Source: Anoxybacteroides tepidamans (GTDB lineage: Bacteria > Bacillota > Bacilli > Bacillales > Anoxybacillaceae). Taken from it: a DNA stretch of 64,000 bases. The position numbers and the translations under genes are program-made. The stretch spans positions 166,833-230,832 of the forward strand of contig NZ_JACHEP010000001.1 in NCBI RefSeq assembly GCF_014201465.1, given 5' to 3'. Below, piece by piece: positions 51,657 through 61,885 of this stretch. Every line of letters begins with the position of its first letter. Position 1 is the stretch's first letter. A model generated the notes under the pieces. The model saw only the letters and a list, made by a program, of their open reading frames with translations. It was not told where the DNA came from and searched no databases.

Positions 51657-53594
51657 TTAGCAACTTCCTAACTGAATCGCATCCGTTTCTTCGTCCCATC
51701 GCGCACAAATTCCTTTTCGTGTTTCTAGGAAGGTATAAACTTTTTTGCCGATTTGGATGACCGTTCCTTCCCAAACGTTGTTCATTCGAATTGTTTCCCC
51801 TTTTGGAACTGCTAATATCGTCTTAATGCCAAAGGAAGAGCCGACTTCCTTCACTTGAATGCCTTTTTGGGCGTATACTTCTCCCCCGCGTAAAATGCCG
51901 TCGATCATTAGCTTTCCTCCTGCGTAAATGTTGCAATTATAGCACCCTTTTCCCGACACAATCACATCCCCGCTGCAATGAATGATGCTGTTAAGGGCAT
52001 ACGATAGTTCAACCGAATCCATTGCATCTGTTTGTTCGTATTGGCTCATAAACTCATTGATTTGACGGAGCAAATCCGCAAAGCTTTCAAGATAGTGGAA
52101 ATGATTCGGCTTTTCTGCCATAAAGCACGTCTGCAAACGGTCGCTAATCTCGACCCACGTCTCGTCCAATACATCTTTTTTATTTTGACAAGCTGTTTCA
52201 TATTTTTTCACCGCTTCTGCAAGCGAGTGAAACTTAGTTTCGAGCAGTTTTTTGACGATAATATAAATATCTTTTTCTTCTAGTTTTGAAAACATGATTA
52301 ATTGCTGAAGCGCTAAAATCATTTTTTCGAGCTGTTGCCGAATATCGTTCAATAGTGCCGTCAATTCCGCAATAACGATTTTTTGTTCGCCGGATACGAC
52401 CGTACCACCGATAAGGTTATGATGGATCAAAATCGATTGTTGTGCTTGAATTTTCGCACGGTTAACGTTTTGAAAAACCACGACGCTGCCAACCGCTTCT
52501 ACTTCCATTCCATCTTGGACGTTTCCGGTAATTTCAACATCTCCTTTAAAACGGATATTCCCTGTTGAAAGATCGACATCACCTTGATGGACAAGTTTGG
52601 GAATAATCGAGGCAATGACCGTGCGGCCTTTTTCAACGATTTGCGGCCGTCCGGACTGCGTAGCTACAAGGCTTGTTCCATCAGCTGATATGGTAACTCC
52701 TTTTCCTAGATGAACATGAACGGGAAACGTATCGCGGGTCGGAATGAGTTCACCCGTCACTCTTCTGCCCGGAATGCCTAGCTCAGGGGGATGAATGATG
52801 GCGATCACTTCCCCTTCTTGAACGCTCGAAATGATTTCCGTTTCCCGATAGTCAACCGTTCCATCTTGCCTTACCTTTGGCTTTTTCGACTGATCTGCTC
52901 CTACTTTTAGTTCGACCCAACCATCTCTTCCTTCTTGCGGCGGCGTTCCTTCAGCAATGACAACGCTTACCTTTTCGTTTGCCTGAAGCGCTTCCTTTAT
53001 TTTATCGTCGTTCACCCCATGCACAATGCGCAGTTGTTTCAGTTTGTTTGCCACTTCTTCATAAGTAATCGTGTGCTCGACTTCCGTTTGTAACTGAGCA
53101 TTTAAATGCATATGTTTCGTTGGCGGAAGATCATTCAATACGTATCGTCTTCGAACAGCCGGTTCAACAGTTAAGATTGCTTGCATTTTCTGCGAATCCA
53201 CAGTGATGCTCCATACAGCATCGATTTTTTCTTCTTCCTCAACATAAACTTCAAATTCATCGCCTTCTTCGATCGTAATCGTATCGTTTACTTCTTTCCC
53301 ATTGCGAAATAGCATAATCCCTGTTCCTTTTGTAATCGTAGGGCGCTCTGTAGGAGAACATTCGTAAAATAGTTTCCCATCTTTCAACCATACTTTTGCT
53401 TGCGGCTGTTCCGGCTGCGCGGGACTAATTTTTGTAATTTTTACAACTGCTTCCTGTGAAACTAAGCCGAACATCCGCTTCTTTTCGGCTTGAATTACTT
53501 CGATTAACACTTGTTCGCGCGTCGCCTGCAACTGTTCAAGCCCTAAACGGATCGCCTCGTCGACCGTACTTCCTTTTGAAATGACGCTTTCCAC
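51657..53594 (-). CDS. FapA/DUF342 domain protein with N-terminal Jag_N domain
   Basis: About 645 residues from the GTG at 53594 (AAGGGGG upstream); a GTG at 53621 gives nine more. An N-terminal Jag_N-like domain (about 1-50: AIRLGLEQLQATREQVLIEVI, KKRMFGLVSQEAVV) is followed by the DUF342/FapA right-handed beta-helix core (GIPGRRVTGE, GNIRFKGDVEITGNVQDGMEV, VVFQNVNRA, GGTVVSG), a long helical insert (about 430-545), and a final beta block (GDVIVSGKGCYNCNIYAGGKL). The family has been tied to flagella or polymer export; the role here is unknown. Confidence 0.85.
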   Translation of the reverse strand: MESVISKGSTVDEAIRLGLEQLQATREQVLIEVIQAEKKRMFGLVSQEAVVKITKISPAQPEQPQAKVWLKDGKLFYECSPTERPTITKGTGIMLFRNGKEVNDTITIEEGDEFEVYVEEEEKIDAVWSITVDSQKMQAILTVEPAVRRRYVLNDLPPTKHMHLNAQLQTEVEHTITYEEVANKLKQLRIVHGVNDDKIKEALQANEKVSVVIAEGTPPQEGRDGWVELKVGADQSKKPKVRQDGTVDYRETEIISSVQEGEVIAIIHPPELGIPGRRVTGELIPTRDTFPVHVHLGKGVTISADGTSLVATQSGRPQIVEKGRTVIASIIPKLVHQGDVDLSTGNIRFKGDVEITGNVQDGMEVEAVGSVVVFQNVNRAKIQAQQSILIHHNLIGGTVVSGEQKIVIAELTALLNDIRQQLEKMILALQQLIMFSKLEEKDIYIIVKKLLETKFHSLAEAVKKYETACQNKKDVLDETWVEISDRLQTCFMAEKPNHFHYLESFADLLRQINEFMSQYEQTDAMDSVELSYALNSIIHCSGDVIVSGKGCYNCNIYAGGKLMIDGILRGGEVYAQKGIQVKEVGSSFGIKTILAVPKGETIRMNNVWEGTVIQIGKKVYTFLETRKGICARWDEETDAIQLGSC

Positions 53595-53621
53595 CCTTGC
53601 TTCCCCCTTCTTTCGACGCAC

Positions 53622-53938
53622 GTTAATTACTTACTATTATATACAAATCATTTTTTAGAAATAGTGCCAAAAGTAGGACTAACGCACTATTTTTTTTAAT
53701 TTATATAAAACAACCATAAGTTTCTTATCGCGCAACTTGTGAATGTTTATATTTCTAAATCTAAAATCCATCTAATAAGAACACTTTTTAGCAACATTCA
53801 TGAGTCGTTTTACCATTTACGAAAACAACAACTTCGATCGTTATTATGTTTACATAAAACTATTTAAAAATAGTGGAAAAGGTGAGCAACATTCATCATT
53901 GCCCACCTTTTCCACTGGATTGATAATATATAAAAAGG
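53622..53938. other. Gene-free stretch between the FapA-like gene and ilvD
   Basis: AT-rich sequence that should contain the promoter of the FapA-like gene and, near 53.9 kb, the ilvD terminator. I see no ORF with a ribosome site and no repeat. Confidence 0.6.
53872..53916. terminator. Terminator of ilvD
   Basis: An 18-base arm (53872-53889) pairs with 53899-53916 with one mismatch. On the minus strand it is followed by ATTTTTAAA. Confidence 0.8.
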
Positions 53939-55615
53939 TTAAATTCTCATAATTCCACCTGTGCTTGCGGAAGTGACGAGTTTTGAGTAGCGAGCTAAAT
54001 ACCCGGTTTTTACTTTCGGCTCAAAACCTTTCCAATTTACCTTTCGTTTTTCCCATTCTTCTTCAGAAATTTGCACATCAATCGTTCGCTTTACGATATC
54101 GATGACGATATGATCACCGTCCTCAACAAATGCGATCGGTCCGCCTTCTGCAGCTTCAGGCGATACGTGTCCGATCGATAATCCGCGGGAAGCACCGGAG
54201 AAACGCCCGTCTGTAATAAGCGCCACTTTCGGTCCAAGCCCCATGCCAACGATTTGTGATGTCGGTGCCAACATCTCTGGCATGCCTGGTCCTCCTTTTG
54301 GCCCTTCATAACGGATAATCACGACATGCCCCGGTTTCACTTTTCCGCTTGCAATGCCTTCAAGCGCTTCTTCTTGGGAATCAAAGACGATCGCCGGACC
54401 TTCATGACGGGTAATGCTACCTTGAATACCACCTGTTTTAATAATCGCACCATCCGGCGCCAAATTTCCAAATAACACTGCCAAACCACCTGTTTCCGAG
54501 TACGGATTGTCAATCGGGCGAATCACATCATAGTTTTTCACTTCACAGCCAGCAATGTTTTCACCAAGTGTCTTGCCGGATACCGTCAATGCATCAAGAT
54601 GGAGCGTGCCTTCTTTTTTCGCTAACTCATTCAATACTGCAGATACGCCGCCGGCTTCGTGCAAATCTTCAATATGCATGTCCGAAGCAGGCGCCAGCTT
54701 GGCTAAATGCGGAACGCGGGAGGCAACTTCGTTGATACGCTCTAACGGATAGTCGATACCCGCTTCATTTGCAATAGCCAACGTATGTAACACAGTGTTG
54801 GTTGAGCCGCCGAGCGCCATATCAAGCGCGAACGCGTTGTCGATCGCTTTTTCCGTGACGATGTCGCGCGGTTTAATATCGTGCTCGATTAAGTACATGA
54901 GCTGCTTAGCAGAGCGCTTTACAAACTCTTTCCGTGCCGGATCAATCGCTAAAATCGTTCCGTTTCCAGGCAGCGCTAAGCCAAGCGCTTCAGCCAAACA
55001 GTTCATCGAATTGGCTGTAAACATGCCTGAACACGACCCGCACGTCGGACAGCCGTATTGTTCGAGCTCTTGCAAAGCTTTTTCATCAATTTTACCAGCT
55101 TGATACGCCCCAACCCCTTCAAACACCGATGAAAGTGAAATTTTCCGGCCATCGCTCGTGACCCCCGCTTTCATCGGTCCTCCGCTTACAAAAATGGTCG
55201 GAATGTTCAAGCGCATCGCTGCCATCATCATGCCTGGCGTGATTTTGTCGCAGTTCGGAATACAGACCATACCATCAAACCAATGTGCTGACACGACCGT
55301 TTCCACCGAATCGGCGATAATTTCGCGGCTTGGCAGCGAGTAGCGCATTCCGATATGCCCCATTGCGATGCCATCATCAACGCCGATCGTATTCATTTCA
55401 AACGGCACGCCACCTGCTTCGCGAATCGCTTCTTTCACAATTTTCCCGAATTCCTGCAAATGAACGTGTCCCGGAATAATGTCAATATAAGAGTTGACGA
55501 CGGCAATAAACGGTTTATCAAAATCTTCTTCTTTCACCCCCGCTGCCCGCAGCAAACTTCGATGTGGGGCTCGGTCAAATCCTTTTTTGATCATATTGCT
55601 TCGTAACTGTTTCAA
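53939..55615 (-). CDS. ilvD: Dihydroxy-acid dehydratase
   Basis: A 558-residue Fe-S dehydratase of valine/isoleucine/pantothenate synthesis. Cluster-ligand motifs: [12 protein letters not shown] and [31 protein letters not shown] and [19 protein letters not shown] are family signatures. It starts at TTG 55615 (GGAGGGATG upstream). No other ilv gene is adjacent, so it is a single-gene unit. Confidence 0.97.
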   Translation of the reverse strand: MKQLRSNMIKKGFDRAPHRSLLRAAGVKEEDFDKPFIAVVNSYIDIIPGHVHLQEFGKIVKEAIREAGGVPFEMNTIGVDDGIAMGHIGMRYSLPSREIIADSVETVVSAHWFDGMVCIPNCDKITPGMMMAAMRLNIPTIFVSGGPMKAGVTSDGRKISLSSVFEGVGAYQAGKIDEKALQELEQYGCPTCGSCSGMFTANSMNCLAEALGLALPGNGTILAIDPARKEFVKRSAKQLMYLIEHDIKPRDIVTEKAIDNAFALDMALGGSTNTVLHTLAIANEAGIDYPLERINEVASRVPHLAKLAPASDMHIEDLHEAGGVSAVLNELAKKEGTLHLDALTVSGKTLGENIAGCEVKNYDVIRPIDNPYSETGGLAVLFGNLAPDGAIIKTGGIQGSITRHEGPAIVFDSQEEALEGIASGKVKPGHVVIIRYEGPKGGPGMPEMLAPTSQIVGMGLGPKVALITDGRFSGASRGLSIGHVSPEAAEGGPIAFVEDGDHIVIDIVKRTIDVQISEEEWEKRKVNWKGFEPKVKTGYLARYSKLVTSASTGGIMRI

Positions 55616-55650
55616 CTTTCATCCCTCCATTAGTCCCTTATATTTTTAAT

Positions 55651-55680
55651 ATTGTATCACTTTTACGAATAGATTGACAA
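55651..55680 (-). promoter_or_regulatory. Sigma-A promoter of ilvD
   Basis: On the minus strand TTGTCA, 18 bases, TACAAT with TGA before it (extended -10 style). Confidence 0.6.
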
Positions 55681-55897
55681 TTAAAAAGGTAGAAGCAATT
55701 AGACAAAATGATCATAGCGAAAACGGATGAAAAATGTTGTCGAATGTTGTCGGATATAAAAAGAACCGTTGATATATAAGCTGCAATAAAGAATTTCCGA
55801 TTTTTCGTTTCCATTTTCATCTCAATACAAGTTGACGTGGCGAGTGATCAGTTTGGAAGTAAAACAAAATTTCAACTATAGTGACAATAATGTTTAA

Positions 55898-55931
55898 AAA
55901 TATCGGGATTGATATCTCGATATTCTTTTTT
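55898..55931 (+). terminator. Terminator-like hairpin upstream of coiled-coil gene 3
   Basis: AATATCG (55899-55905) pairs with CGATATT (55918-55924), followed by CTTTTTTG. It lies just upstream of the gene's own -10 (TATAAT near 55956) and may insulate it from readthrough. Confidence 0.45.
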
Positions 55932-55982
55932 GTTTGCGATATTCCGATATTTTTTTATAATAGACAATAGGGAGGTGAAACA

Positions 55983-56450
55983 ATGGAGCAAGAAACAATG
56001 GTGAAAGAAATTTTAAATGCGTTAGATTTTTTTTCGACACAGATTCGTACACAAATTGCCGAAATGAACGACAAATTCGAAGCGCAAATAAAAGAGATGA
56101 ATGAGCGGTTCGAAGCAAAAATGAAAGAAATGAATGATCGATTTGAAACAAGAATGAAAGAGATGAACGACCGATTTGAAACAAGAATGCAGGAGATGAA
56201 CGACCGATTTGAAACAAGAATGCAGGAGATGAACGACCGATTTGAAACGAAAATGCAAGAAATGAACGAACGGCTGGAAGCAAGAATCGATCGGCTAGAA
56301 GACGAAATGAACGAACGATTCAACCGATTAGAAACAAAAATTGACAGCTTGCGCATCGAACTTACAGAAACACAAGAAACCGTTGACTTCCACTCTACTA
56401 AAATCGCCCAACACGAACGAAAACTCCGCAAGCTATATAGACAGCTTTAA
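55983..56450 (+). CDS. Hendecad-repeat coiled-coil protein, paralogue 3
   Basis: A 155-residue protein, the longest of the family. Head MEQETMVKEILNALDFF, then seven 11-residue repeats of the MNDRFETRMQE type (residues 28-104), a short heptad stretch (MNERFNRLETK), and the tail ETQETVDFHSTKIAQHERKLRKL. GGGAGGTGA precedes the ATG; TATAAT lies about 25 bases upstream. Head and tail match paralogues 1, 2 and 4 while repeat number and wording differ. Soluble, no enzymatic motif. Confidence 0.85.
   Translation: MEQETMVKEILNALDFFSTQIRTQIAEMNDKFEAQIKEMNERFEAKMKEMNDRFETRMKEMNDRFETRMQEMNDRFETRMQEMNDRFETKMQEMNERLEARIDRLEDEMNERFNRLETKIDSLRIELTETQETVDFHSTKIAQHERKLRKLYRQL
56064..56294 (+). repeat. Seven 33-bp repeats inside coiled-coil gene 3
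   Basis: Seven contiguous in-frame units encoding MN[DE]R[FL]E-type hendecads. The central units are almost identical in DNA. Confidence 0.88.
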
Positions 56451-56489
56451 CCCCTTTTGATGTACTCTTCCATTTCAATCATCATAATA

Positions 56490-56518
56490 AAGAAGAGCCT
56501 GCGCGCTCTTCTTTTTAT
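56490..56518. terminator. Terminator between coiled-coil gene 3 and the AEC permease
   Basis: AAGAAGAGC (56490-56498) pairs with GCTCTTCTT (56505-56513), then TTTA. It can serve both convergent genes. Confidence 0.8.
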
Positions 56519-56528
56519 GTTTTAGTTG

Positions 56529-57452
56529 CTAAAACAAAAATCGCGACAAATAGGTAACAGCGGTTACTGTGACCGGGCTAAGCAAGGTGGACAAAAAGAC
56601 TGCCTGTGCTGCATAGTCGGGATGATGGCCGTATTCAAGCGCATATAGCGCAGTATTTCTCGAACACGGATACGCACTTGCGATCAACAACGCCTGCGCT
56701 GTCACTCCTTTAAGATGCAAGGTAAAGATAATGACGAGCGCAATGATCGGCGAAAGCAACAAACGGCCAAACACCGTAAGAAATAAAAGCGCCGGCATGC
56801 GCTTTAAGTCGATATACGCCATTTGCGCTCCCAGCGTTAACAAAGCCATCGCCAAAAAAGCGGCAGCGATATGCTCAAGCGGATTCCAAATAAACGACGG
56901 AATCGGAACGTGGAACGAACGAAAAACCAATCCGAACACAAGGGCATAAATGATCGGATTTTTCAAAAATTCAACAGCGATTTTTCCGCCGTTTTCATTT
57001 GCAGATATGAACTTAAACACACCGTATGTATTCGTTAAAAAATTTTGAAAAATCGTCACAACAATTTGAATTGACAGCCCTAACGGCTCATGGCGAAATA
57101 CAAGCTGACTCACCGGAATGCCAAAGTTGCCGGAGTTGTTTAACACGATCGTGTTTTGAAACGTCGCTGCTAAACTTCGGTCAAGTTTCAACCATTTCGC
57201 CATGATTGCACTAATAGCAATGAGCGTACCGTTTTGCAAAATAAGAAATGAAAGGACGCCAAATAATATCCCACTCGCCATGTTGCTTTCATATACATTC
57301 ACAAATCCAACCGCCGGAAGCAAAAAATACGTCGTCACTTTCGACAGCGTATTCATATCAAAATGAAACAACCGATGCAAAAAAGCACCTGTCCCAATTA
57401 ACAAAAACAATGGTAAAATCACTTCAATAACAATCTGTATAAAAATATTCAA
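56529..57452 (-). CDS. AEC family permease (malate/auxin-efflux-carrier type)
   Basis: A 307-residue protein with about ten TM helices in two five-helix halves. Features: VILPLFLLIGTGAFLHR at the start, VLNNSGNFGIPVSQLVF, and the C-terminal ASAYPCSRNTALYALEYG crossover motif. AEC proteins carry malate or other organic acids. TTG start with GGGGGG upstream. It lies directly downstream of the response regulator gene on the same strand, so its expression is probably tied to that two-component system. Confidence 0.87.
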   Translation of the reverse strand: MNIFIQIVIEVILPLFLLIGTGAFLHRLFHFDMNTLSKVTTYFLLPAVGFVNVYESNMASGILFGVLSFLILQNGTLIAISAIMAKWLKLDRSLAATFQNTIVLNNSGNFGIPVSQLVFRHEPLGLSIQIVVTIFQNFLTNTYGVFKFISANENGGKIAVEFLKNPIIYALVFGLVFRSFHVPIPSFIWNPLEHIAAAFLAMALLTLGAQMAYIDLKRMPALLFLTVFGRLLLSPIIALVIIFTLHLKGVTAQALLIASAYPCSRNTALYALEYGHHPDYAAQAVFLSTLLSPVTVTAVTYLSRFLF

Positions 57453-57485
57453 TGGAAGAGCCCCCCTTTTAAATTAAAAGTTACA

Positions 57486-58187
57486 CTAAAATCTTTTCAA
57501 TCGATAAATTCTTTCTGGTCTTCCTACAGATCCATACGAAACATCAGCTGTTACTAATGAAATGGATACTAAATATTCTAAATACCTCCTCGTGGTCGTC
57601 CGGCTGACACCAATCAGCTTGCTAACTTCTTCAGCTGTTACCTCTTCTTGATACTGCTTCATCACAGCCAGCACTTTATCCAATGTCAGCCGGTGAATTC
57701 CTTTTGGAAGTTCTTTGTCCGCATCGCTTAGTGCATAGTCTCGTCGAATAAGTTCGTCAATTTCTTCTTGGGTAATCATCTCTTTTGCATTCATCATCCG
57801 ATGCATTTTATCGTAATATTCTTTATACCTAACTAATGTTTCGGTAAACCGTTCAAGCATGATCGGTTTAATAATATAATCAAACACCCCTCCATGCATT
57901 GCTTGCTTTAGCGCATCAATCTCTCTGGCAGCTGTAATCATAATAATATCAATATTTGAAAAACTCTCGCGAATCCATTTCAAAAAATTAAGACCATGCA
58001 TATCCGGAAAATAAACATCCAGTAAAATCAATTCTGGTTGAAGTATCGTGACAAATTCTTTTGCTTCTTGTTCGTTTGTAGCAATTCCCACGACTTCATA
58101 TCCTGCCACTTTATCGACAAACCGTCTGTTAATTTCTGCAATCCTCTTATCATCTTCAATAATAAGAACTCGAATCGGTTTCGTCAT
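57486..58187 (-). CDS. CitB/DctR/MalR-type response regulator
   Basis: 233 residues. Receiver domain (about 1-125) with IIEDD, the phospho-acceptor aspartate in LLDVYFPDMHG, and the lysine in IIKPI; C-terminal winged helix with EVSKLIGVSRTTTRRYLEYLV. It pairs with the kinase gene three bases upstream. In Bacillus relatives this family switches on citrate or malate transport genes; tctCBA next door is the likely target. Confidence 0.92.
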   Translation of the reverse strand: MTKPIRVLIIEDDKRIAEINRRFVDKVAGYEVVGIATNEQEAKEFVTILQPELILLDVYFPDMHGLNFLKWIRESFSNIDIIMITAAREIDALKQAMHGGVFDYIIKPIMLERFTETLVRYKEYYDKMHRMMNAKEMITQEEIDELIRRDYALSDADKELPKGIHRLTLDKVLAVMKQYQEEVTAEEVSKLIGVSRTTTRRYLEYLVSISLVTADVSYGSVGRPERIYRLKRF

Positions 58188-58190
58188 CTC

Positions 58191-59786
58191 TCATCCTCTC
58201 CCGTCCTCCGTTCGTTTTGGAATGACAACCGTAAAAACCGTGCCTTTTCCTATTTTGGTGTCGTACGTAATATACCCGTGCAATGCCATCAATGATTTTT
58301 TCACTAAATCAAGACCATAGCCGTGATGCATTCCAGATTTTGTCGAAAATCCTTTTTGAAATATTTGAAGCCCCTGTTTTTCTTCAATTCCTATTCCTGT
58401 ATCCTCTACTTCAATAATAAGATCCTCACCAAGATCGGTGAAAAATACAGTTACTCTCTTTTCTTCACGCCCATTCTGCAATACTGCTTCCATGGCATTA
58501 TCAATAATGTTACCAATGATCGTAACAAGGTGGTCTCGATCAATATTTGAAGGAATATCTCGAAAACTACTTTGTCGGTCGATATCAAAATGAACTTTTA
58601 GTTCACTTGCTTTGTTAAATTTACCAATCAATAATCCTCCGATAACAGGATCTGGGATTTCTCTCATCACAAAACGCACAATATCTTGTTGAACGTTCGT
58701 TTCCTTTGTAATTAATTCAAGCGCCTCTTCATAAGATTCGAGCTGAATTAATCCAGAAATAACATAAAGTTTATTTGAAAATTCATGCGTTTGTGCGCGA
58801 AGAGCCTCTGCGTAGCTTTTTACTTGGGACAACTCCTTCGTTAACCGATAAAGCTCGGATTTATTCCGAAACGTCGACACAGCCCCAATGACAGTTTCAT
58901 TCTTGTCAATAATCGGAATGCGATTGGCAATCACTGCTTGTTCCCCTATTACCATTTCAACATCGTACTCTGCTTTTCCCGTTTTGATTACATCTAACAA
59001 TTGGGAATGAGGAATAATGTCTAAAATATGCTTCCCTAACACATTATGCTCTGTTTCACATTCCAACATTGCCGTCGCCGTCTTATTTACCATCGTAACA
59101 AGCCCATCTTGATTAACAGCAATAATCCCCTCACGAATCGCTTCTAATATTGCCTGTTTTTCTTGATAAAGAAGCCCGATTTCTTTCGGTTCTAGCCCAT
59201 GGATTGATTTTTTTACGGTTCTAGCAATCATTACAGAACCGATGACACCAAGCAATAGTGCAATAATAGAAAAAAGAAAAATCTTGATACCATACGACCA
59301 TACAACCTCTTGTATATCTTCGATCATAAACCCGACTGAGACAATCCCGATCACTTGACCTTGTTGATCAAAAATAGGGGCTTTCCCGCGAATCGATGGA
59401 CCGAGCGAGCCAACGGCTTCCGAAATAATTGATTTTCCTCGGACAACTTCTTCGTTATCCCCTCCGACCATTTTTTTCCCGATCCTCTCCGGAAACGGAT
59501 GAGAATAACGAATCCCTTCTTTATTCCCAACCACCACATACTCAGCTCCGGTTTTACGCCGAATCATTTCTGCAAACGGCTGAATTTGTTTATGCGGCTC
59601 TTTTTGCTGAAAAGCGTCCTTTACTAACGGAACAGCCGCCACGCTTTCAGCGACATTTAACGCGCGCATTCCGATTTGCTCCTTTAATGTGACAGCCAAC
59701 ATCCGCTGAAATAAAAACGACAAAAATACAATTACCAAAAGAAGCAACGAACAAATAATGACAATGAGCTTCGTTTGTAATCTCAT
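58191..59786 (-). CDS. CitA/DcuS/MalK-type sensor histidine kinase
   Basis: 531 residues. TM1 (about 8-28), an extracytoplasmic sCache/CitA-like sensor (about 35-165, with VVGNKEGIRYSHPFPERIGK), TM2 (about 170-192), a cytoplasmic PAS domain (about 210-320), a SpoB-type phospho-acceptor box (AQTHEFSNKLYVISGL), and an ATPase domain (IIDNAMEAV, DTGIGI, HGYGLDLV). It likely senses a tricarboxylate or dicarboxylate outside the cell and phosphorylates the downstream regulator. AAAGGTGAT precedes the ATG. Confidence 0.93.
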   Translation of the reverse strand: MRLQTKLIVIICSLLLLVIVFLSFLFQRMLAVTLKEQIGMRALNVAESVAAVPLVKDAFQQKEPHKQIQPFAEMIRRKTGAEYVVVGNKEGIRYSHPFPERIGKKMVGGDNEEVVRGKSIISEAVGSLGPSIRGKAPIFDQQGQVIGIVSVGFMIEDIQEVVWSYGIKIFLFSIIALLLGVIGSVMIARTVKKSIHGLEPKEIGLLYQEKQAILEAIREGIIAVNQDGLVTMVNKTATAMLECETEHNVLGKHILDIIPHSQLLDVIKTGKAEYDVEMVIGEQAVIANRIPIIDKNETVIGAVSTFRNKSELYRLTKELSQVKSYAEALRAQTHEFSNKLYVISGLIQLESYEEALELITKETNVQQDIVRFVMREIPDPVIGGLLIGKFNKASELKVHFDIDRQSSFRDIPSNIDRDHLVTIIGNIIDNAMEAVLQNGREEKRVTVFFTDLGEDLIIEVEDTGIGIEEKQGLQIFQKGFSTKSGMHHGYGLDLVKKSLMALHGYITYDTKIGKGTVFTVVIPKRTEDGRG

Positions 59787-59844
59787 CGTATCACCTTTCT
59801 AAAAAGAGAAAGACTAACTGCTGGACGCAGCAAGTCTTCCTTTT

Positions 59845-61362
59845 TTACATATCTTCGTTTACAACGACCGATTTCCCTTTTAATTTCATCACAAACGGAA
59901 CAACAATCCATAAAATCGCCGCGATCAGCAAGACAAGCGAAATCGGTTTTTCTAAAAATACGAAAAAATCACCGTTCGAAGCAGTAAGAGCTCTTCTCAT
60001 ATTATTTTCAATCATTGGCCCCAGCACAAGTCCTAACACAAGAGGTGCAAGCGGAAAATCGTGCGAAGCGAGCAAATATCCTAACACTCCAAAACCAAGC
60101 AATAAAAAGATGTCAAATGTCGTTACTTGGACGGCATACACACCGAAAATAGAAATAGCAATAATAAGTGGCAGCAAATATTTAGACGGTGTTTCAATAA
60201 TTTTTGCAAACACTTTTACGAGCGGCATATTTAAAATGAGAAGCATCACGTTACCAATAAACATACTAGCAATTAATCCCCACGCTACATCTGGATGTTC
60301 GTCAAAAAGTAATGGACCGGGTTGCACGTTATACATCATTAGAGCCCCCATTAAAATCGCCGTTGTTCCCGAACCTGGGATTCCTAGCGTTAAAAGAGGA
60401 ATCATCGCTCCACCGGAAGCCGCATTATTCGCAGATTCTGGCGCAGCAACCCCAGCGATTGTCCCTTTTCCAAATTTCTCAGGATGTTTACTTATTTTCT
60501 TTTCCAACATGTAAGAAAAAAACGAGGCCAACGTAGCTCCAGCCCCCGGCAATATTCCGACTAAAAAGCCAAGAAGCGAGCCGCGAGCAATCGGACCAGC
60601 ACTTTCTTTTAATTCTTCTTTCGACGGAATAATCCTCCCAATTTTTGCAATGCCGTCATTATTTTGCTCGTTATAAAGAATGGCTTTAAACACTTCTCCA
60701 AGCGCGAAAAGCCCAACCGCAACGGTTAAAAATTCCAATCCTCCATAAAGAAACGAAATATTATACGTAAACCGTGCTACCCCTGATACACTATCAAGGC
60801 CAATCGTTGAAAGCAATAATCCAAAAACCGTCATCATCCAAGCTTTCGTCATCGAATTTCCAGCCAGTCCGCTGACTGCTGCCAACCCGAGAAGCATTAG
60901 CGAGAAATATTCTGCCGGTCCAAACTTTAGTGCTACGTTCGAAAGAGGTTCTGCCAACAACACAAGCGCAATTAGTGAAACAATTCCCGCTACAAACGAA
61001 CCAATCGCTGCAATGGCTAATGCGGAGCCTGCCCTTCCTTGTTTCGCCATTTGGTACCCATCAAGCGCCGTAACAACCGACGACGATTCCCCAGGTGTGT
61101 TCAATAAAATAGAAGTCGTGGAACCGCCATACATAGCCCCATAATATACGCCAGCGAGCAAAATAATGGAACTTGTTGCGGCCTGTGCCGGTTCAAACCC
61201 TGATGTCATGGAGGCTGTAACAGGAATTAATAGCGCCACCCCGCTCATCGGGCCTATTCCTGGCAAAACACCGACAGCCGTTCCAATCAGTACGCCAAGA
61301 AAGGCAAAAAATAAATTATGCAACTGCAACGCCGTTTGAAAACCATCAAGAAGAAATGTCAC
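59845..61362 (-). CDS. tctA: Tripartite tricarboxylate transporter large permease TctA
   Basis: 505 residues, about 11-12 TM. GTAVGVLPGIGPMSGVALL, the GGSTTSILLNTPGE and PGSGTTAILMGALM signature loops, and APESANNAASGG are typical TctA. GTG start with a G7 ribosome site, 13 bases after tctB. Main ion-coupled channel for citrate-type acids. Confidence 0.95.
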   Translation of the reverse strand: MTFLLDGFQTALQLHNLFFAFLGVLIGTAVGVLPGIGPMSGVALLIPVTASMTSGFEPAQAATSSIILLAGVYYGAMYGGSTTSILLNTPGESSSVVTALDGYQMAKQGRAGSALAIAAIGSFVAGIVSLIALVLLAEPLSNVALKFGPAEYFSLMLLGLAAVSGLAGNSMTKAWMMTVFGLLLSTIGLDSVSGVARFTYNISFLYGGLEFLTVAVGLFALGEVFKAILYNEQNNDGIAKIGRIIPSKEELKESAGPIARGSLLGFLVGILPGAGATLASFFSYMLEKKISKHPEKFGKGTIAGVAAPESANNAASGGAMIPLLTLGIPGSGTTAILMGALMMYNVQPGPLLFDEHPDVAWGLIASMFIGNVMLLILNMPLVKVFAKIIETPSKYLLPLIIAISIFGVYAVQVTTFDIFLLLGFGVLGYLLASHDFPLAPLVLGLVLGPMIENNMRRALTASNGDFFVFLEKPISLVLLIAAILWIVVPFVMKLKGKSVVVNEDM

Positions 61363-61375
61363 GCTCGTTCCCCCC

Positions 61376-61831
61376 CTACCTCAACCAAATCGGCCAACTT
61401 GGCAACGTCCCTTGCAGCATCTTAACGTATAGTCCATACACTCCTAACGAAAAACAGGCGGCAATAATGATTGATTTCCGTATCGAACCTTTTTCCATCG
61501 TCTGAAATCCGATGATAAGGAAAAGAAACGTAGTAATTACATATCCAATTGGTTCGAGTAATATAGCGTAAAGAATGGCGGAGATGAATATAATCCAAAA
61601 TTTTTTATATTGTAGCCGTTGTTTTTCCCCACGAATTGATGGATACCGCATCGTTTCGAATAACAACTTAATGCTAAGCAATACAAGAATAAGCCCTAAC
61701 AAAAATGGAAATACGTTTGGACCGACTACACTTCCATAAGCACTCTTTGAAATTCGTAAACTCTCTATCATAAACAGTACTCCTATTGCTAAAAACGTCA
61801 AAGTCGCAATACGGTCAAACGTTTTGTTCAT
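61376..61831 (-). CDS. tctB: Tripartite tricarboxylate transporter small permease TctB
   Basis: About 151 residues, four TM helices; start ATG 61831 with GGAAGGTG five bases upstream. GPNVFPFLLGLILV is the conserved TctB segment. It sits between tctC and tctA. Confidence 0.88.
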   Translation of the reverse strand: MNKTFDRIATLTFLAIGVLFMIESLRISKSAYGSVVGPNVFPFLLGLILVLLSIKLLFETMRYPSIRGEKQRLQYKKFWIIFISAILYAILLEPIGYVITTFLFLIIGFQTMEKGSIRKSIIIAACFSLGVYGLYVKMLQGTLPSWPIWLR

Positions 61832-61885
61832 CGGCACACCTTCCTTTCAGTTAAGAAAAGAGGGAGAGAATTCTCTCCCGTCCAT

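Larger units (their letters stand above)
55616..55982. other. Gene-free stretch between ilvD and coiled-coil gene 3
   Basis: 367 bases holding the two divergent promoters and a hairpin near 55.9 kb. No ORF with a ribosome site was found. Confidence 0.6.
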